A DNA stretch of 20,352 nucleotides from JBFJVZ01 sp041623895 (lineage in GTDB: Bacteria; Planctomycetota; Planctomycetia; Pirellulales; Pirellulaceae), in the NCBI GenBank assembly GCA_041623895.1, contig JBFJVZ010000085.1, forward strand, positions 1-20,352. The letters run 5' to 3'. The notes under the pieces were generated by a model, which searched no databases, was not told the DNA's origin, and was given only the letters and a program-made list of their open reading frames with translations. Position numbers and translations under genes: made by a program. Shown piece by piece: positions 1 to 9,156 of this stretch (the stretch's first letter is position 1; each line of letters begins with the position of its first letter).

Positions 1-80
1 CAGGAATTGCCGGCGGGTGGATTGGGCATGCATGGTGTTGAGCCTCGCAAGGTGAGAAGACGATATTGTACGTTTACGGT

Positions 81-120
81 GAGGCGAATTGTCCCAAAAT
101 CGCCTCCCGCCGTGGGACAG
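81..120 (+). promoter_or_regulatory. Candidate H-type pseudoknot in the pntA leader
   Basis: Two perfect 7-bp inverted repeats interleave here. GAGGCGA (81-87) pairs with TCGCCTC (100-106), and TGTCCCA (90-96) pairs with TGGGACA (113-119), extendable by a U-G pair between 89 and 120. The order 5'S1-5'S2-3'S1-3'S2 with connecting loops of 2, 3 and 6 nt is a classical H-type pseudoknot geometry. It ends about 100 nt before the pntA start codon. It could be a cis-acting RNA switch, or two mutually exclusive hairpins, or a DNA operator. I do not recognise it as a known riboswitch class, and the rest of positions 1-207 shows no convincing gene or promoter. Confidence 0.4.
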
Positions 121-207
121 GTCGACCCAATAGAAATCGCCCATTGCTTGCCTGCTACCTTGCTCGGGCTCCGTCGCTTACCATCTGAACTTCGCATCCC
201 GATGTCC

Positions 208-213
208 AGGTGG
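208..213 (+). promoter_or_regulatory. Ribosome binding site deciding the pntA start
   Basis: AGGTGG lies 8 nt before the ATG at 222. A GTG at 210 is in the same frame, but it sits inside this site and would add four residues that the PntA family lacks. The site therefore favours the ATG at 222. Confidence 0.6.
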
Positions 214-221
214 TGGCGTTG

Positions 222-1760
222 ATGAAGGTTGGAATCGCAAAGGAAGTCTTCCCCGCCGAGCGTCGTGTATCGGCGACGCCCGAAACGACGCGGCGATTGA
301 TTGAACAGCTTGACTTTGAGGTGTTGGTCGAGTCCGGTGCCGGAGCCTCGGCGAGTTTTTCCGATGAAGCTTATCAGCAGGCGGGATGCGGAATTGTCAG
401 CGATGCGGCTGAACTTTGGCAGCAAGCTGATGTTGTATTAAAGGTCCGAGGCCCGACCGACGAAGAAGTCCAGCAGCTGCGAGAGGGTCAGATGCTGATC
501 GCATTCTTGGGGCCCGGGCAAAACGGCGAATTGCTTGAGAAGATCGCTGACCGCAAGGCGACGGCTTTGGCAATCGACGCCGTGCCCAGAATTAGCCGTG
601 CCCAAAAACTGGATGCACTCAGCTCGATGGCCAATATCGCGGGTTATCGCGCGGTCGTCGAAGCCGCTGGATTGTTTGGTCGATTTTTTACCGGGCAGAT
701 TACCGCAGCCGGGAAAGTGCCACCGGCAAGAGTCCTGGTGATTGGCGCCGGAGTGGCTGGACTGGCGGCAATCGGAACGGCGCGCGGCCTGGGCGCGATC
801 GTTCGTGCGTTTGATGTGCGGCCGGAAGTTGCTGATCAAGTGAAAAGTATGGGCGCTGAATTCCTGATGTTGGAATTCCAGTCCGACGAACAAGGCGGGA
901 CGTCCGGCGGCTATGCCAAGATCATGAGTCAGGAATTCATCGACGCCGAAATGGCGCTGTTCGCGGCCCAAGCAAAAGAAGTCGACATCATCATCACGAC
1001 CGCGCTGATTCCCGGCAAACCGGCACCCAAGTTGATCACCCGGGAAATGGTGCAATCCATGAAGCCGGGCAGTGTGATCGTCGATTTGGCGGCCGAACAG
1101 GGCGGCAATTGCGAAGCGACGGTCCGCGACCAGGTTACCGAGTTCAGCGGCGTGCATATCGTTGGCTACAGTGACTTGGCCAGTCGCCTTGCCCACACCT
1201 CCAGCCAGTTGTACGGGACAAACTTGTACCATCTGCTTGAGGAGTTGGGTGGTGCCGAGAACTTCGATGTTGACATGGAGGATGCGGTCATTCGCAGTGC
1301 CACGGTGGTAAAAGACGGTCAGATCACTTGGCCGCCGCCACCAGTGTCGGTATCCGCCGCGCCCGCCAAACCGGCCGCGTCCGCCAAACCGGCCGTGATT
1401 GCCGCACCCAAGCAACGAATTGGTTGGCTGCAAATCGCCTCCTGTGCCATCGCAGTCTTGGTATTGCTGGGCGTGGGACTGACTCGTGACCGAGGCTTAA
1501 TCACCGACTTTACGGTTTTTGTCTTGGCTTGCATCGTCGGTTGGCAAGTGATTTGGAATGTCACGCCGGCGCTGCACACGCCGCTGATGAGCGTCACCAA
1601 TGCGATCAGCGGTATCATCATCGTTGGCGGCATGATTCAAATTGGTACGGGTAGCGGGCCCGCAGCGATGTTGGGTGCGCTAGCGATCTTTGTTGCCACG
1701 ATCAACATCGCGGGCGGATTCTTGGTAACACAGCGAATGCTGAAGATGTTTCGAAAGTAA
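222..1760 (+). CDS. pntA: NAD(P) transhydrogenase alpha subunit (one-piece)
   Basis: The alpha subunit of the proton-translocating transhydrogenase of the inner membrane couples hydride transfer from NADH to NADP+ with proton inflow. The 512-residue product begins MKVGIAKEVFPAERRVSATP, the usual start of the alanine dehydrogenase/PNT N-terminal domain. The NAD(H)-binding Rossmann motif GAGVAG is at residues 175-180. The family's RQD-loop region is represented nearby by GYRAVVEAA. An Ala/Pro/Lys linker (about 374-398) leads to about four membrane helices (about 400-512). The length matches E. coli PntA (510), so this is the fused form rather than the split PntAA/PntAB form common in other bacteria. 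The stop codon directly abuts the GTG of pntB. The start at 222 is supported by AGGTGG at 208-213 and by homology. Confidence 0.96.
   Translation: MKVGIAKEVFPAERRVSATPETTRRLIEQLDFEVLVESGAGASASFSDEAYQQAGCGIVSDAAELWQQADVVLKVRGPTDEEVQQLREGQMLIAFLGPGQNGELLEKIADRKATALAIDAVPRISRAQKLDALSSMANIAGYRAVVEAAGLFGRFFTGQITAAGKVPPARVLVIGAGVAGLAAIGTARGLGAIVRAFDVRPEVADQVKSMGAEFLMLEFQSDEQGGTSGGYAKIMSQEFIDAEMALFAAQAKEVDIIITTALIPGKPAPKLITREMVQSMKPGSVIVDLAAEQGGNCEATVRDQVTEFSGVHIVGYSDLASRLAHTSSQLYGTNLYHLLEELGGAENFDVDMEDAVIRSATVVKDGQITWPPPPVSVSAAPAKPAASAKPAVIAAPKQRIGWLQIASCAIAVLVLLGVGLTRDRGLITDFTVFVLACIVGWQVIWNVTPALHTPLMSVTNAISGIIIVGGMIQIGTGSGPAAMLGALAIFVATINIAGGFLVTQRMLKMFRK
1363..1395 (+). repeat. 15-bp direct repeat inside the pntA linker
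   Basis: The 15-mer CCGCCAAACCGGCCG occurs at 1363-1377 and again at 1381-1395. The 18-bp period keeps the reading frame and encodes a repeated A-K-P-A unit in the flexible linker between the NAD-binding domain and the membrane helices of PntA. It looks like a small in-frame duplication. Confidence 0.7.
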
Positions 1761-3221
1761 GTGAGTGCCGACAACCCGATGATCGCAACGTTCCTGGCAG
1801 ACATCGCTCCGCAGGCGAGTGACACGATTCAATTGAATGAATCAATGGCGACCGTTGCCTACATCGTGGCAGCCGTGCTGTTCATCTTTAGTCTCGGTGG
1901 CTTGTCACACCAAGAGTCCGCGCGGCGGGGAAATTCGCTGGGCATCGTTGGCATGATCCTGGCGATCGTGGCCACAATCTTTGGAGTGATGTCGGGCGGC
2001 TACCCGTCGATGGCGGTGGCGATCGTGCCGGCGGCAGTGATCGGGGCAATTCTGGCAGCGCGAGTTCCGATGACCGGGATGCCCGAACTGGTGGCGATGT
2101 TGCACAGCTTTGTGGGGCTCGCCGCCGTGCTGGTTGGCATCTCAAGCCACATCGAACCGGGCGTGCCAGTGCCTGCGAGCGAGATGTTGATTCATGAAAT
2201 CGAAATCTTTATCGGTGTCTTTATCGGCGCGATCACATTCACCGGATCGATCGTTGCCTTCCTGAAGTTAAAGGGCACGGTCAGCGGCACGCCGATCACG
2301 ATTCCCGGGCGACATGCATTGAATCTTGTCCTGGTCCTGGTTTGTATCGGACTGGGTGTGTGGTTTTGCGGTGCTAATCACGGCCAAGTGCTGGCGCCGC
2401 TGTTGATCATGACGGCGATCGCCTTTTTTCTGGGCGTGCACATGGTGGTGGCGATCGGCGGTGCTGACATGCCGGTTGTCGTTTCGATGTTGAATTCCTA
2501 TTCGGGGTGGGCTGCCGCCGCAGCGGGCTTCATGCTCAAGAATCATCTGTTGATCGTCACCGGCGCCCTGGTCGGCAGCTCCGGAGCGATCCTTTCGTAC
2601 ATCATGTGTGCCGCCATGAACCGCAGTTTCATCAGCGTCATCCTGGGCGGGTTTGGCACGGGCGGTGGAGGTCCGGCGGCGGAAGTCGAAGGTGAGGTCA
2701 AGGAATTCACGGTTGACGAAACAGTCGACATGCTTGACGAGGCTCAGAGCATCGTGATCGTGCCCGGCTACGGCATGGCGGTCGCCCAGGCACAGCATTC
2801 TCTGGCCGAAGTCGTCAAGATCCTGAGCAAACGCGATAAACGAGTCCGCTTCGCGATTCACCCCGTCGCCGGCCGACTCCCCGGACACATGAACGTGTTG
2901 TTAGCCGAGGCCAACGTGCCATACGACATTGTGTTGGAGATGGATGAAATCAATGAAGATATGTCCGGCACCGATGCGATTCTGGTAATCGGTGCCAACG
3001 ACATCGTCAATCCGGCGGCGCTGGAAGATCCCAACAGCCCGATCGCCGGTATGCCCGTGATCGAAGTCTGGACCGCGAAGACCTGTGTGGTGATGAAACG
3101 GGGCATGTCGACCGGGTACGCTGGCGTCGACAACCCACTGTTCTACAAGGACAACACCTACATGCTGTTCGGCGACGCGAAGACGAATGTGGACGCGATC
3201 TTGAATAAGTTACGGGCATAG
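1761..3221 (+). CDS. pntB: NAD(P) transhydrogenase beta subunit
   Basis: The beta subunit carries most of the proton channel and the NADP(H)-binding domain III. The N-terminal two thirds is a bundle of about eight or nine membrane helices, including the highly conserved IGGADMPVVVSMLNSYSGWA segment. Domain III (about residues 300-486) shows PGYGMAVAQAQ (335-345), HPVAGRLPGHMNVLLAEA and VIGANDIVNPAA, all near-identical to E. coli PntB. The GTG at 1761 directly follows the pntA stop and gives 486 residues, about 24 more than E. coli PntB. The extra residues precede MATVAYIVAAVLF, whose ATG at 1845 would give 458 residues. No good ribosome binding site precedes 1845, so I keep 1761, where coupling to pntA is likely. 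The gene converges on the sigma factor gene, leaving only 19 bp between the stops. Confidence 0.95.
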   Translation: MSADNPMIATFLADIAPQASDTIQLNESMATVAYIVAAVLFIFSLGGLSHQESARRGNSLGIVGMILAIVATIFGVMSGGYPSMAVAIVPAAVIGAILAARVPMTGMPELVAMLHSFVGLAAVLVGISSHIEPGVPVPASEMLIHEIEIFIGVFIGAITFTGSIVAFLKLKGTVSGTPITIPGRHALNLVLVLVCIGLGVWFCGANHGQVLAPLLIMTAIAFFLGVHMVVAIGGADMPVVVSMLNSYSGWAAAAAGFMLKNHLLIVTGALVGSSGAILSYIMCAAMNRSFISVILGGFGTGGGGPAAEVEGEVKEFTVDETVDMLDEAQSIVIVPGYGMAVAQAQHSLAEVVKILSKRDKRVRFAIHPVAGRLPGHMNVLLAEANVPYDIVLEMDEINEDMSGTDAILVIGANDIVNPAALEDPNSPIAGMPVIEVWTAKTCVVMKRGMSTGYAGVDNPLFYKDNTYMLFGDAKTNVDAILNKLRA

Positions 3222-3240
3222 AGCGCGCGACGAAATCCCG

Positions 3241-3804
3241 CTACATTTTTGCCCGCAAACTCTTCAAGGCTCGGACCCAGAGCATGCGCGCCGCGGCTTC
3301 CGACTTTCCCAGTCGCTCGGCGATCTGGGCGTGCGACAAATCTTCAAAGTGACGCCAAATCAAAACATTGCGATGATCCGCCGACAGCTTTTCCATGGCT
3401 GACGTCAAGGCCAGAACCTGTTCGTTGTGCTGCGCCGCCGACGCGGGACCGAGTGAACTGGCGATCACGATCGCGTCCAAGTTGGCGTCGGTGCGCTGTA
3501 AGATTTCCGTAATCTCGACTTCCCGATCAGCGTCGCGCGACTGGGTGCCCAAGTGCCTGCGCAAATTCGCTGCCGCCACCCGGGTCAGGATGCCGCGCAG
3601 CCAGGGCAGATAACTATCGCACGCCTCGCCGCGAAACTGGTCTTTGCATCGCCAAGCTTCAGCAATCGTTTGTTGGACAATGTCTGATGGATCGATGCGC
3701 GCTTGAATCGCGGGCGGCACGGCTTGTCGCGCCAAGACTCGTAAGTACGGTCGATAACGCTGGAACGCTTCGGTTTCGGTTGAGTCGGTTCGTGCTGACG
3801 TCAA
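3241..3804 (-). CDS. ECF sigma-70 factor, Planctomycetes-type
   Basis: This 187-residue protein is predicted to direct RNA polymerase to specific promoters. Region 2 is at about residues 15-85, with DPSDIVQQTIAEAW at 38-51 and the following FRGE as in Planctomycetaceae-specific ECF families. Region 4 is at about 130-185, with helix-turn-helix SHAQIAERLGKSEAAARMLW at 157-176. No sigma-3 region is present, as expected for ECF factors. The only start found upstream of region 2 is TTG at 3804. There is no ATG or GTG between it and the end of the kinase gene 25 bp upstream. The pair with the kinase is probably one transcript. In planctomycetes ECF factors are commonly encoded beside Ser/Thr kinases, so control by phosphorylation is plausible. 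No anti-sigma gene is visible. Confidence 0.88.
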   Translation of the reverse strand: MTSARTDSTETEAFQRYRPYLRVLARQAVPPAIQARIDPSDIVQQTIAEAWRCKDQFRGEACDSYLPWLRGILTRVAAANLRRHLGTQSRDADREVEITEILQRTDANLDAIVIASSLGPASAAQHNEQVLALTSAMEKLSADHRNVLIWRHFEDLSHAQIAERLGKSEAAARMLWVRALKSLRAKM

Positions 3805-3829
3805 TGCTTCTGACCCGTCAATAAAGAAA

Positions 3830-6800
3830 TTACATCTTAGCTGTGATCCGTTTCCTGCGGCTAAACCAGACGGGTACCCAAATCGGCCCGAAAACTACAA
3901 ACACGATGGGAATGGTAAATAGCAGCCCACGCCACAATCGCAGCACGTCGGAGGCCAACACGATGCGTTCTGGATCGGAGATGACCAGCTTGTAACATTC
4001 GAAAATCACCAGCAGCAGGAATGGCGAAAGCAATAGCGAGAGCATGGCAACGGTTTGTTCGCGGCGATAAAACGCAATCAACATCCCGACCCATAGAAAG
4101 AACGGCGTCATCCACAATCCCATCGCGAATCGATTGGCAATGGTGACGTGCTGATTACCCACGGGTATCGTCAAGACGGCAAAGCAAATAGCCACAGCCG
4201 CCGTTGCAGTCAGCATCAACGTCACACTGAATTGTCGTCGCAGAATGACGCGAACAACAATCAGCACCGGCACGATGATCGCAAAAACCGCCCAGATGAT
4301 CGACCACAGCATGCGACCGGCGAACCTCCAACGCCTGGCGCCAAAGACGTCGACGGAACCAGGGTACGGCCCTGCTCCCAACCAGCGGGTGTCGATGCCT
4401 TGCCCGGCCAACTCAAGCCTGGGTGGTGATGGATCAGACGGCGCCTGAACCGCACCCTCGATCGGGCGCGCCTTTGCAGTCAGCCAAAAGTTTCGTTGCG
4501 AATCGGCGTAGGCGAACGTTGGTAACGGGGACTGTTCGTTGAGCATGCCGCGTACCGCACCGGCTTTGATCAGCGCCAAGCCCTGCTGACCACGAACGCT
4601 CCAACGTGGTGAGCCATCACGAATGTCCAGGCCGAGCACGTCGATGCGTGGATCCGGTTGGGGAACGCTGATCACACATTCGCTGGCCTTCTCCAAAGTG
4701 CGGATCGATTCCAGTACAGCGCAGCTGCCGTCAACGCTGTGATGCCAGATTCTGGTCCCATCCAGTTTGCATGCGGTCACGCCGTCCGGATCGGGGAGAA
4801 TCAGCTCGTCGTTACCATCGAAGTCGATATCAGCAGCGAGGATCCGAAACCAAGTTTTCCAGGGACCTTCGATTGGTTTGTCGTCTTCCACCGTCCAGGG
4901 TTTCTGGATGGCATGAAATTCTCCGTTTTGGACTTCCCCAACGTGGATCTGGTATTCGCCGGAATCACTGGCGATCCAAAAAGCGATTCTCTGCTGGTCC
5001 GCGTTGTTTGTTTTCAGCGGTACGATCTCGTGTCGACCCCAGCGACTTTCGATACCGTGATTGCTGCGGTAAGCCATCTTGCTGGTGATCGATTCGGTCA
5101 TCAAGTGACCAGTTTTGGGATCGGCGATCGTTAGCTCATACCCCTGATTAATACCAACGACTGACATGAATACGATCTGAGCTCGGTTTGGGTTACCGAC
5201 GATCACAGGCTTGGGAAACCGGTCCAGCCAGTTGGGCGTTGTCTTGTGGACTCCGGTCCATTCCATCATTTGCTTACCGGTGGCTCCATCGATGACGTAG
5301 ATCGCGTTGCTGTTTGGCTGTTGAAAGTAGCTGAATACAAAGTCCGTCAATCCGTCATCGTTGACGTCCCCGTAATCGTAATTCAGCGTCTCGTATCCGC
5401 CCGTACTGTCAACTTTACCTAGTTCTTGGATCCACAGCACTTTGCCGTCAGCACCTCGGACTCCGAAAATCTGCAGCGGTTTATCCCAGGGCGCCATCCC
5501 AAACGTGGGTGCCAGTGCATGTTCGGCGTAAGCGGCGACAATCAGGTCTTCGGCATCGAATGAGGTCAGTGATGCCGGGACCGCGGCCAACAGTGACGTC
5601 TCCTCTCCGATCAAGATACTCTCGCTGAGCTTCCATTTTTGGAAACCGGTTGAACCCTCCAGCAGCTGCGGCGGTTCTCGGGATGTCCAGGCAAGAAAAT
5701 CGTCATGCCCATTTCCCGTAAGATCGGTCTTGATCGACAGCGATGCCATCGATTCACCATTGACCATGGAGTCCGCCGGCGGACGTAGCAAATTTCCGGT
5801 CGCTGACGATACGTAGCTGAAATTGTCGTAAGACCTTCGAGAGACGCGCCGAGCCCGCAAGTCGGACATTGCATCGCCGTCGATGTCGGCGGTGACGGTA
5901 GCCGACTGCGATACGTTGACTGTCTGATCGATTGGAGAGGCAAACATTTTGAACTGTTTGCCTGTACCTTCCTGATTTCGGTCGATGTCCGCTACAGTGC
6001 GGTCGCAACACCACAGCAGTGAATCGTTGGCATCGGGGTCGACAATGGATTTCACTGACAGCCGGTCACCGACGCTGATAATTTGGCCGCTGGCCGCATC
6101 TAAAATCGCTGTTTCGTGATGGACGACGTACAAAAACCCAGGGTAGCTTGCCCTCTCGATTAGCAGCAATTCCCGTCCGGCCACTTTGATCCTTTGGAAC
6201 CGAAAGATTTCCGGTGGAGCATGTTCGTTGACCGCCTGCGGTTGTTCCAGACGTTGATGCCAAATCGCAGCAGCCGTTTTGCTGCTGAAAAGTTCCACGT
6301 GCACGGCGCCGCGATCATCACGCACGGCGGAGTACCTCGTGGCGATAGCAAGATCGTCCCAACCGTCACCGTCTTGATCGGACACGACTTGGACGTGCAA
6401 CAATTGCGTATCGGCCGACGCGATTCGTAGCGGCCGGGCGAGTAATTCATTACCCTTACTGTCGATGATCTGAAGCTCAGCCCAGATGGTGCCGCGATGG
6501 TACTGTGCAGAGGGTAAGTCGACGCGGTCGGTTTGCAAAATGACTTCGTCGCGACCGTCGTGATTCAAATCGACAACCAGCGGCAAATTCGGTTCATCAG
6601 TTAATTGGCAAATCGGCGCCGTGAAATCCGCACGCACCGTCCGCTGCCATTTGACGTCGGAAAAGTCTTCGCTGTACGCACGAACGTTCATGCGTTCGGA
6701 CTCAGCCAGCGAATCGAGTGACTTCGTTTGCGTGGTGACCAAAAACATTGTCTGATCACCCTCACCCCGCACCCTTTGTATCGGTTGCACGGGATCAGCC

Positions 6801-9049
6801 CCCAGGAAATCGGCCATCACGGAAGTGTTTCCAGTGGTGCGATTGATGCGAACCAGATCGCGATCCAGAACACAAAGCACTTCATCTTCGGCAAGCGGCA
6901 GGACTAGCGGCACCATTTCGACACGGCTAATCCAAGCGGGGTGGCGTTCAATTTGCTGAACGAATTCGTAATGCTGCGCGTAGCGGGCGAAGAATCGCTC
7001 CTGGCCGTGATAATCTTGATCCACGTACTTCAACGGCAGCGTGTACGTTCCGTATTTCGATTGTTTGAAGGTCAATTTGGATTTCCACTGCACCGCGCCA
7101 TCGACACGACTAAGCTGGGCGATCCAGGCTGTTGGCGGTGATCCGCGGTTCGAACTGAAGATCGCCAGCGGTTCCGCTTCCCCGAGCGTACTGATCCAAA
7201 CGCAGCGATAACCACTCGCCCCCGATTGGTCGCGAATCTCTTTCTCATACGAGCCCATCCACAAGGTGCTGCCATCGGTGCCGGAAAGCGCTAACACGGC
7301 TGGCTTGGCGGCACTGGCGATCAGTAGATCCGCATGACCGTCCCCATCGACGTCACTCGTCTCACCGCCGGCGTGGCCAATCGCACAAATGGGTGACGGC
7401 TGAAAAGTGGTTCGCGGTGACTCGTCAAAGAGACCCCACTCGGCCACGTAACGTGATGTGCCGCGATCATTCAGGATCTTCAGTTCGTCGCTCTGGCCAT
7501 TCCGTGACCAGATCACGTCACCCGTCATGCCGTGCCGCAACTGAATCACTGAACTGGTAATGATTAGCATGTCGGTTCGGCCAAAAACCTGAACGGGGTG
7601 CGAACTGACAACTTCATCAGCGGACCACAGCGGTTTGGGTGGTGACGGTAGAAAGATCCCCCGGTCATCACCAGGCAAGAACCAATGCCGGACGTCCTGG
7701 CTGAATCCACCCGGCACCAGCAATCGAGCTTTCCACTGACCGGCGTCCAACGTGATCGCTTCGGTCGTGGGCACAAACACCGAAACGGGATCACTGTCGC
7801 CGTCCAAACGCGTGAAATCGGCTCGCAAGCCGGCCGCCGTTGTACTCAGTTGTACTTGTGCGTCGTCCAACGTCGGGTAGACCAGGGCGAACCAAATACC
7901 GACACACAACAGCGCGATGGCGGCAAACCCGCCCGCCGCGGCCCAGCGAACGCTGACCTGATGTTGGTGTAACCATCGGCGTGCTTTCTCGAACATCGAA
8001 AGTGGACGTGATGTGATGGGCCGGTGTTCGCACAAGGCACGCAAATCGGATGCTAACTCTGCGGCGCTTCCGTAACGGTCGCTTGGATGCTTTTCCAGGC
8101 AGCGTAGCAGAATCGTTTCCAAGTCACGGCTGATCGCCGGCCGATGCTCTCGGGGACTGCGACGATGATCTTTCATGATGCTGCTGATCACCGCGGCGGG
8201 CGTATCTCCAGGGACCGCCGGCTGCCCGCAAGCAAGTTCGTAAAGTGTCGCGCCCAGGCTGTAGATATCTGTTCTCTCATCGATGGGATGAGTAATCGCC
8301 GCAGCCTGTTCGGGGCTCATGTATCGCGGTGTCCCCAGAACCGCGCCGGTCGCGCTTAAGCGAACATCATCCAGTCTGCGAGCGAGCCCAAAATCGGTGA
8401 GCCAAATTTGGCCTTCTTGATCCAAGATCAGATTGCTGGGTTTGATGTCACGGTGGATGACGCCGTGCTGATGCGCATAGGCCAGTGCCTCGGCTGCTTG
8501 CAGACCCCACAGTGCGACCGTGTCCAAATCCAGCGGCTTCTGGCTGTCGCGAGATACCTCGGCAAGCGACGAACCATCGATCATTTGCATGGCGTAATAA
8601 TGGACACCGCCTTCGTTGCCAACTTCAAAGATCGGCACGATGTTGGTGTGATGCAGCCCAGCGGCGGTGGCGGCTTCCCGCTGAAAACGTTCCATCACCG
8701 TCGGATCGGAGATGGGCAGATTCAGGATTTTCAGTGCGACGGTTCGATCCAACGATTTTTGGTGTGCCTGATAGACAACGCCCATGCCGCCGCGGCCGAT
8801 CTCCGAACCGAGCTCGAAATCGCCGACTTGTTTTCGCCCGGAAATCTCGAGCGACGTTTTGCCCAGCAGGTCGATGCCTTCCAAACAGCTCTTCAGCTGA
8901 TCAGCCAATTCGGGATGTTGGGCAACAAGTTCGTCGTGGCCAGGTGCCGTGCCGCCGCGGCGATCGGCCATGTACTGATCCAAAACCTCGACCAGGCGGG
9001 CGTCGAATGATTCTGTTTCCTCTGGCTGTGCGAGCGGTTCGTTGGTCAT
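3830..9049 (-). CDS. Transmembrane Ser/Thr kinase with FG-GAP/VCBS sensor and five-helix C-terminus
   Basis: The 1739-residue product has a cytoplasmic Hanks-type kinase domain at about residues 77-345. Its glycine-rich loop GRGGMG is at 85-90, the VALK lysine at 107, a candidate helix-C glutamate at 125, HRDIKPSN at 199-206, DFG at 219-221 and SPE at 245-247, so it appears catalytically complete. A membrane helix spans about 369-390. The following roughly 1200 residues contain recurring D-x-D/N-x-D/N-G calcium-loop motifs typical of FG-GAP/VCBS propeller blades, near residues 565, 826, 893, 1056, 1115, 1233 and 1411. These are mixed with PQQ-like segments such as ALSGTDGSTLW. Five more helices follow at about 1590-1613, 1618-1638, 1653-1671, 1677-1698 and 1709-1729, ending in a basic tail. 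It likely senses an envelope signal and phosphorylates cytoplasmic targets, possibly the sigma factor encoded 25 bp downstream. Confidence 0.93.
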   Translation of the reverse strand: MTNEPLAQPEETESFDARLVEVLDQYMADRRGGTAPGHDELVAQHPELADQLKSCLEGIDLLGKTSLEISGRKQVGDFELGSEIGRGGMGVVYQAHQKSLDRTVALKILNLPISDPTVMERFQREAATAAGLHHTNIVPIFEVGNEGGVHYYAMQMIDGSSLAEVSRDSQKPLDLDTVALWGLQAAEALAYAHQHGVIHRDIKPSNLILDQEGQIWLTDFGLARRLDDVRLSATGAVLGTPRYMSPEQAAAITHPIDERTDIYSLGATLYELACGQPAVPGDTPAAVISSIMKDHRRSPREHRPAISRDLETILLRCLEKHPSDRYGSAAELASDLRALCEHRPITSRPLSMFEKARRWLHQHQVSVRWAAAGGFAAIALLCVGIWFALVYPTLDDAQVQLSTTAAGLRADFTRLDGDSDPVSVFVPTTEAITLDAGQWKARLLVPGGFSQDVRHWFLPGDDRGIFLPSPPKPLWSADEVVSSHPVQVFGRTDMLIITSSVIQLRHGMTGDVIWSRNGQSDELKILNDRGTSRYVAEWGLFDESPRTTFQPSPICAIGHAGGETSDVDGDGHADLLIASAAKPAVLALSGTDGSTLWMGSYEKEIRDQSGASGYRCVWISTLGEAEPLAIFSSNRGSPPTAWIAQLSRVDGAVQWKSKLTFKQSKYGTYTLPLKYVDQDYHGQERFFARYAQHYEFVQQIERHPAWISRVEMVPLVLPLAEDEVLCVLDRDLVRINRTTGNTSVMADFLGADPVQPIQRVRGEGDQTMFLVTTQTKSLDSLAESERMNVRAYSEDFSDVKWQRTVRADFTAPICQLTDEPNLPLVVDLNHDGRDEVILQTDRVDLPSAQYHRGTIWAELQIIDSKGNELLARPLRIASADTQLLHVQVVSDQDGDGWDDLAIATRYSAVRDDRGAVHVELFSSKTAAAIWHQRLEQPQAVNEHAPPEIFRFQRIKVAGRELLLIERASYPGFLYVVHHETAILDAASGQIISVGDRLSVKSIVDPDANDSLLWCCDRTVADIDRNQEGTGKQFKMFASPIDQTVNVSQSATVTADIDGDAMSDLRARRVSRRSYDNFSYVSSATGNLLRPPADSMVNGESMASLSIKTDLTGNGHDDFLAWTSREPPQLLEGSTGFQKWKLSESILIGEETSLLAAVPASLTSFDAEDLIVAAYAEHALAPTFGMAPWDKPLQIFGVRGADGKVLWIQELGKVDSTGGYETLNYDYGDVNDDGLTDFVFSYFQQPNSNAIYVIDGATGKQMMEWTGVHKTTPNWLDRFPKPVIVGNPNRAQIVFMSVVGINQGYELTIADPKTGHLMTESITSKMAYRSNHGIESRWGRHEIVPLKTNNADQQRIAFWIASDSGEYQIHVGEVQNGEFHAIQKPWTVEDDKPIEGPWKTWFRILAADIDFDGNDELILPDPDGVTACKLDGTRIWHHSVDGSCAVLESIRTLEKASECVISVPQPDPRIDVLGLDIRDGSPRWSVRGQQGLALIKAGAVRGMLNEQSPLPTFAYADSQRNFWLTAKARPIEGAVQAPSDPSPPRLELAGQGIDTRWLGAGPYPGSVDVFGARRWRFAGRMLWSIIWAVFAIIVPVLIVVRVILRRQFSVTLMLTATAAVAICFAVLTIPVGNQHVTIANRFAMGLWMTPFFLWVGMLIAFYRREQTVAMLSLLLSPFLLLVIFECYKLVISDPERIVLASDVLRLWRGLLFTIPIVFVVFGPIWVPVWFSRRKRITAKM

Positions 9050-9156
9050 CGATTTTCGCTAAAAACTGGGCTTCGCAAGGCAGAAAACTCCCTCCAAAAC
9101 AATCGTTGTGCAGCGAGGCCTCCGCGCAACGCCCAAAATGACAATTCCCCGACTTT

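Noticed and set aside
7..222. Short open frame before pntA
   Set aside because: It has no domain or ribosome binding site, and it spans the possible pseudoknot and the pntA ribosome binding site.
438..1433. Long open frame antisense to pntA (331 codons)
   Set aside because: It is a by-product of G/C-rich third codon positions in pntA, has no recognisable domain and is low in complexity.
3241..3850. Kinase and sigma factor both end in A-K-M before the stop
   Set aside because: Three shared residues with different codons are most simply coincidence; the surrounding sequences are unrelated.
8408..9141. Two overlapping open frames antisense to the kinase domain
   Set aside because: The opposite strand encodes a clear kinase with all catalytic motifs; these frames show no domain.
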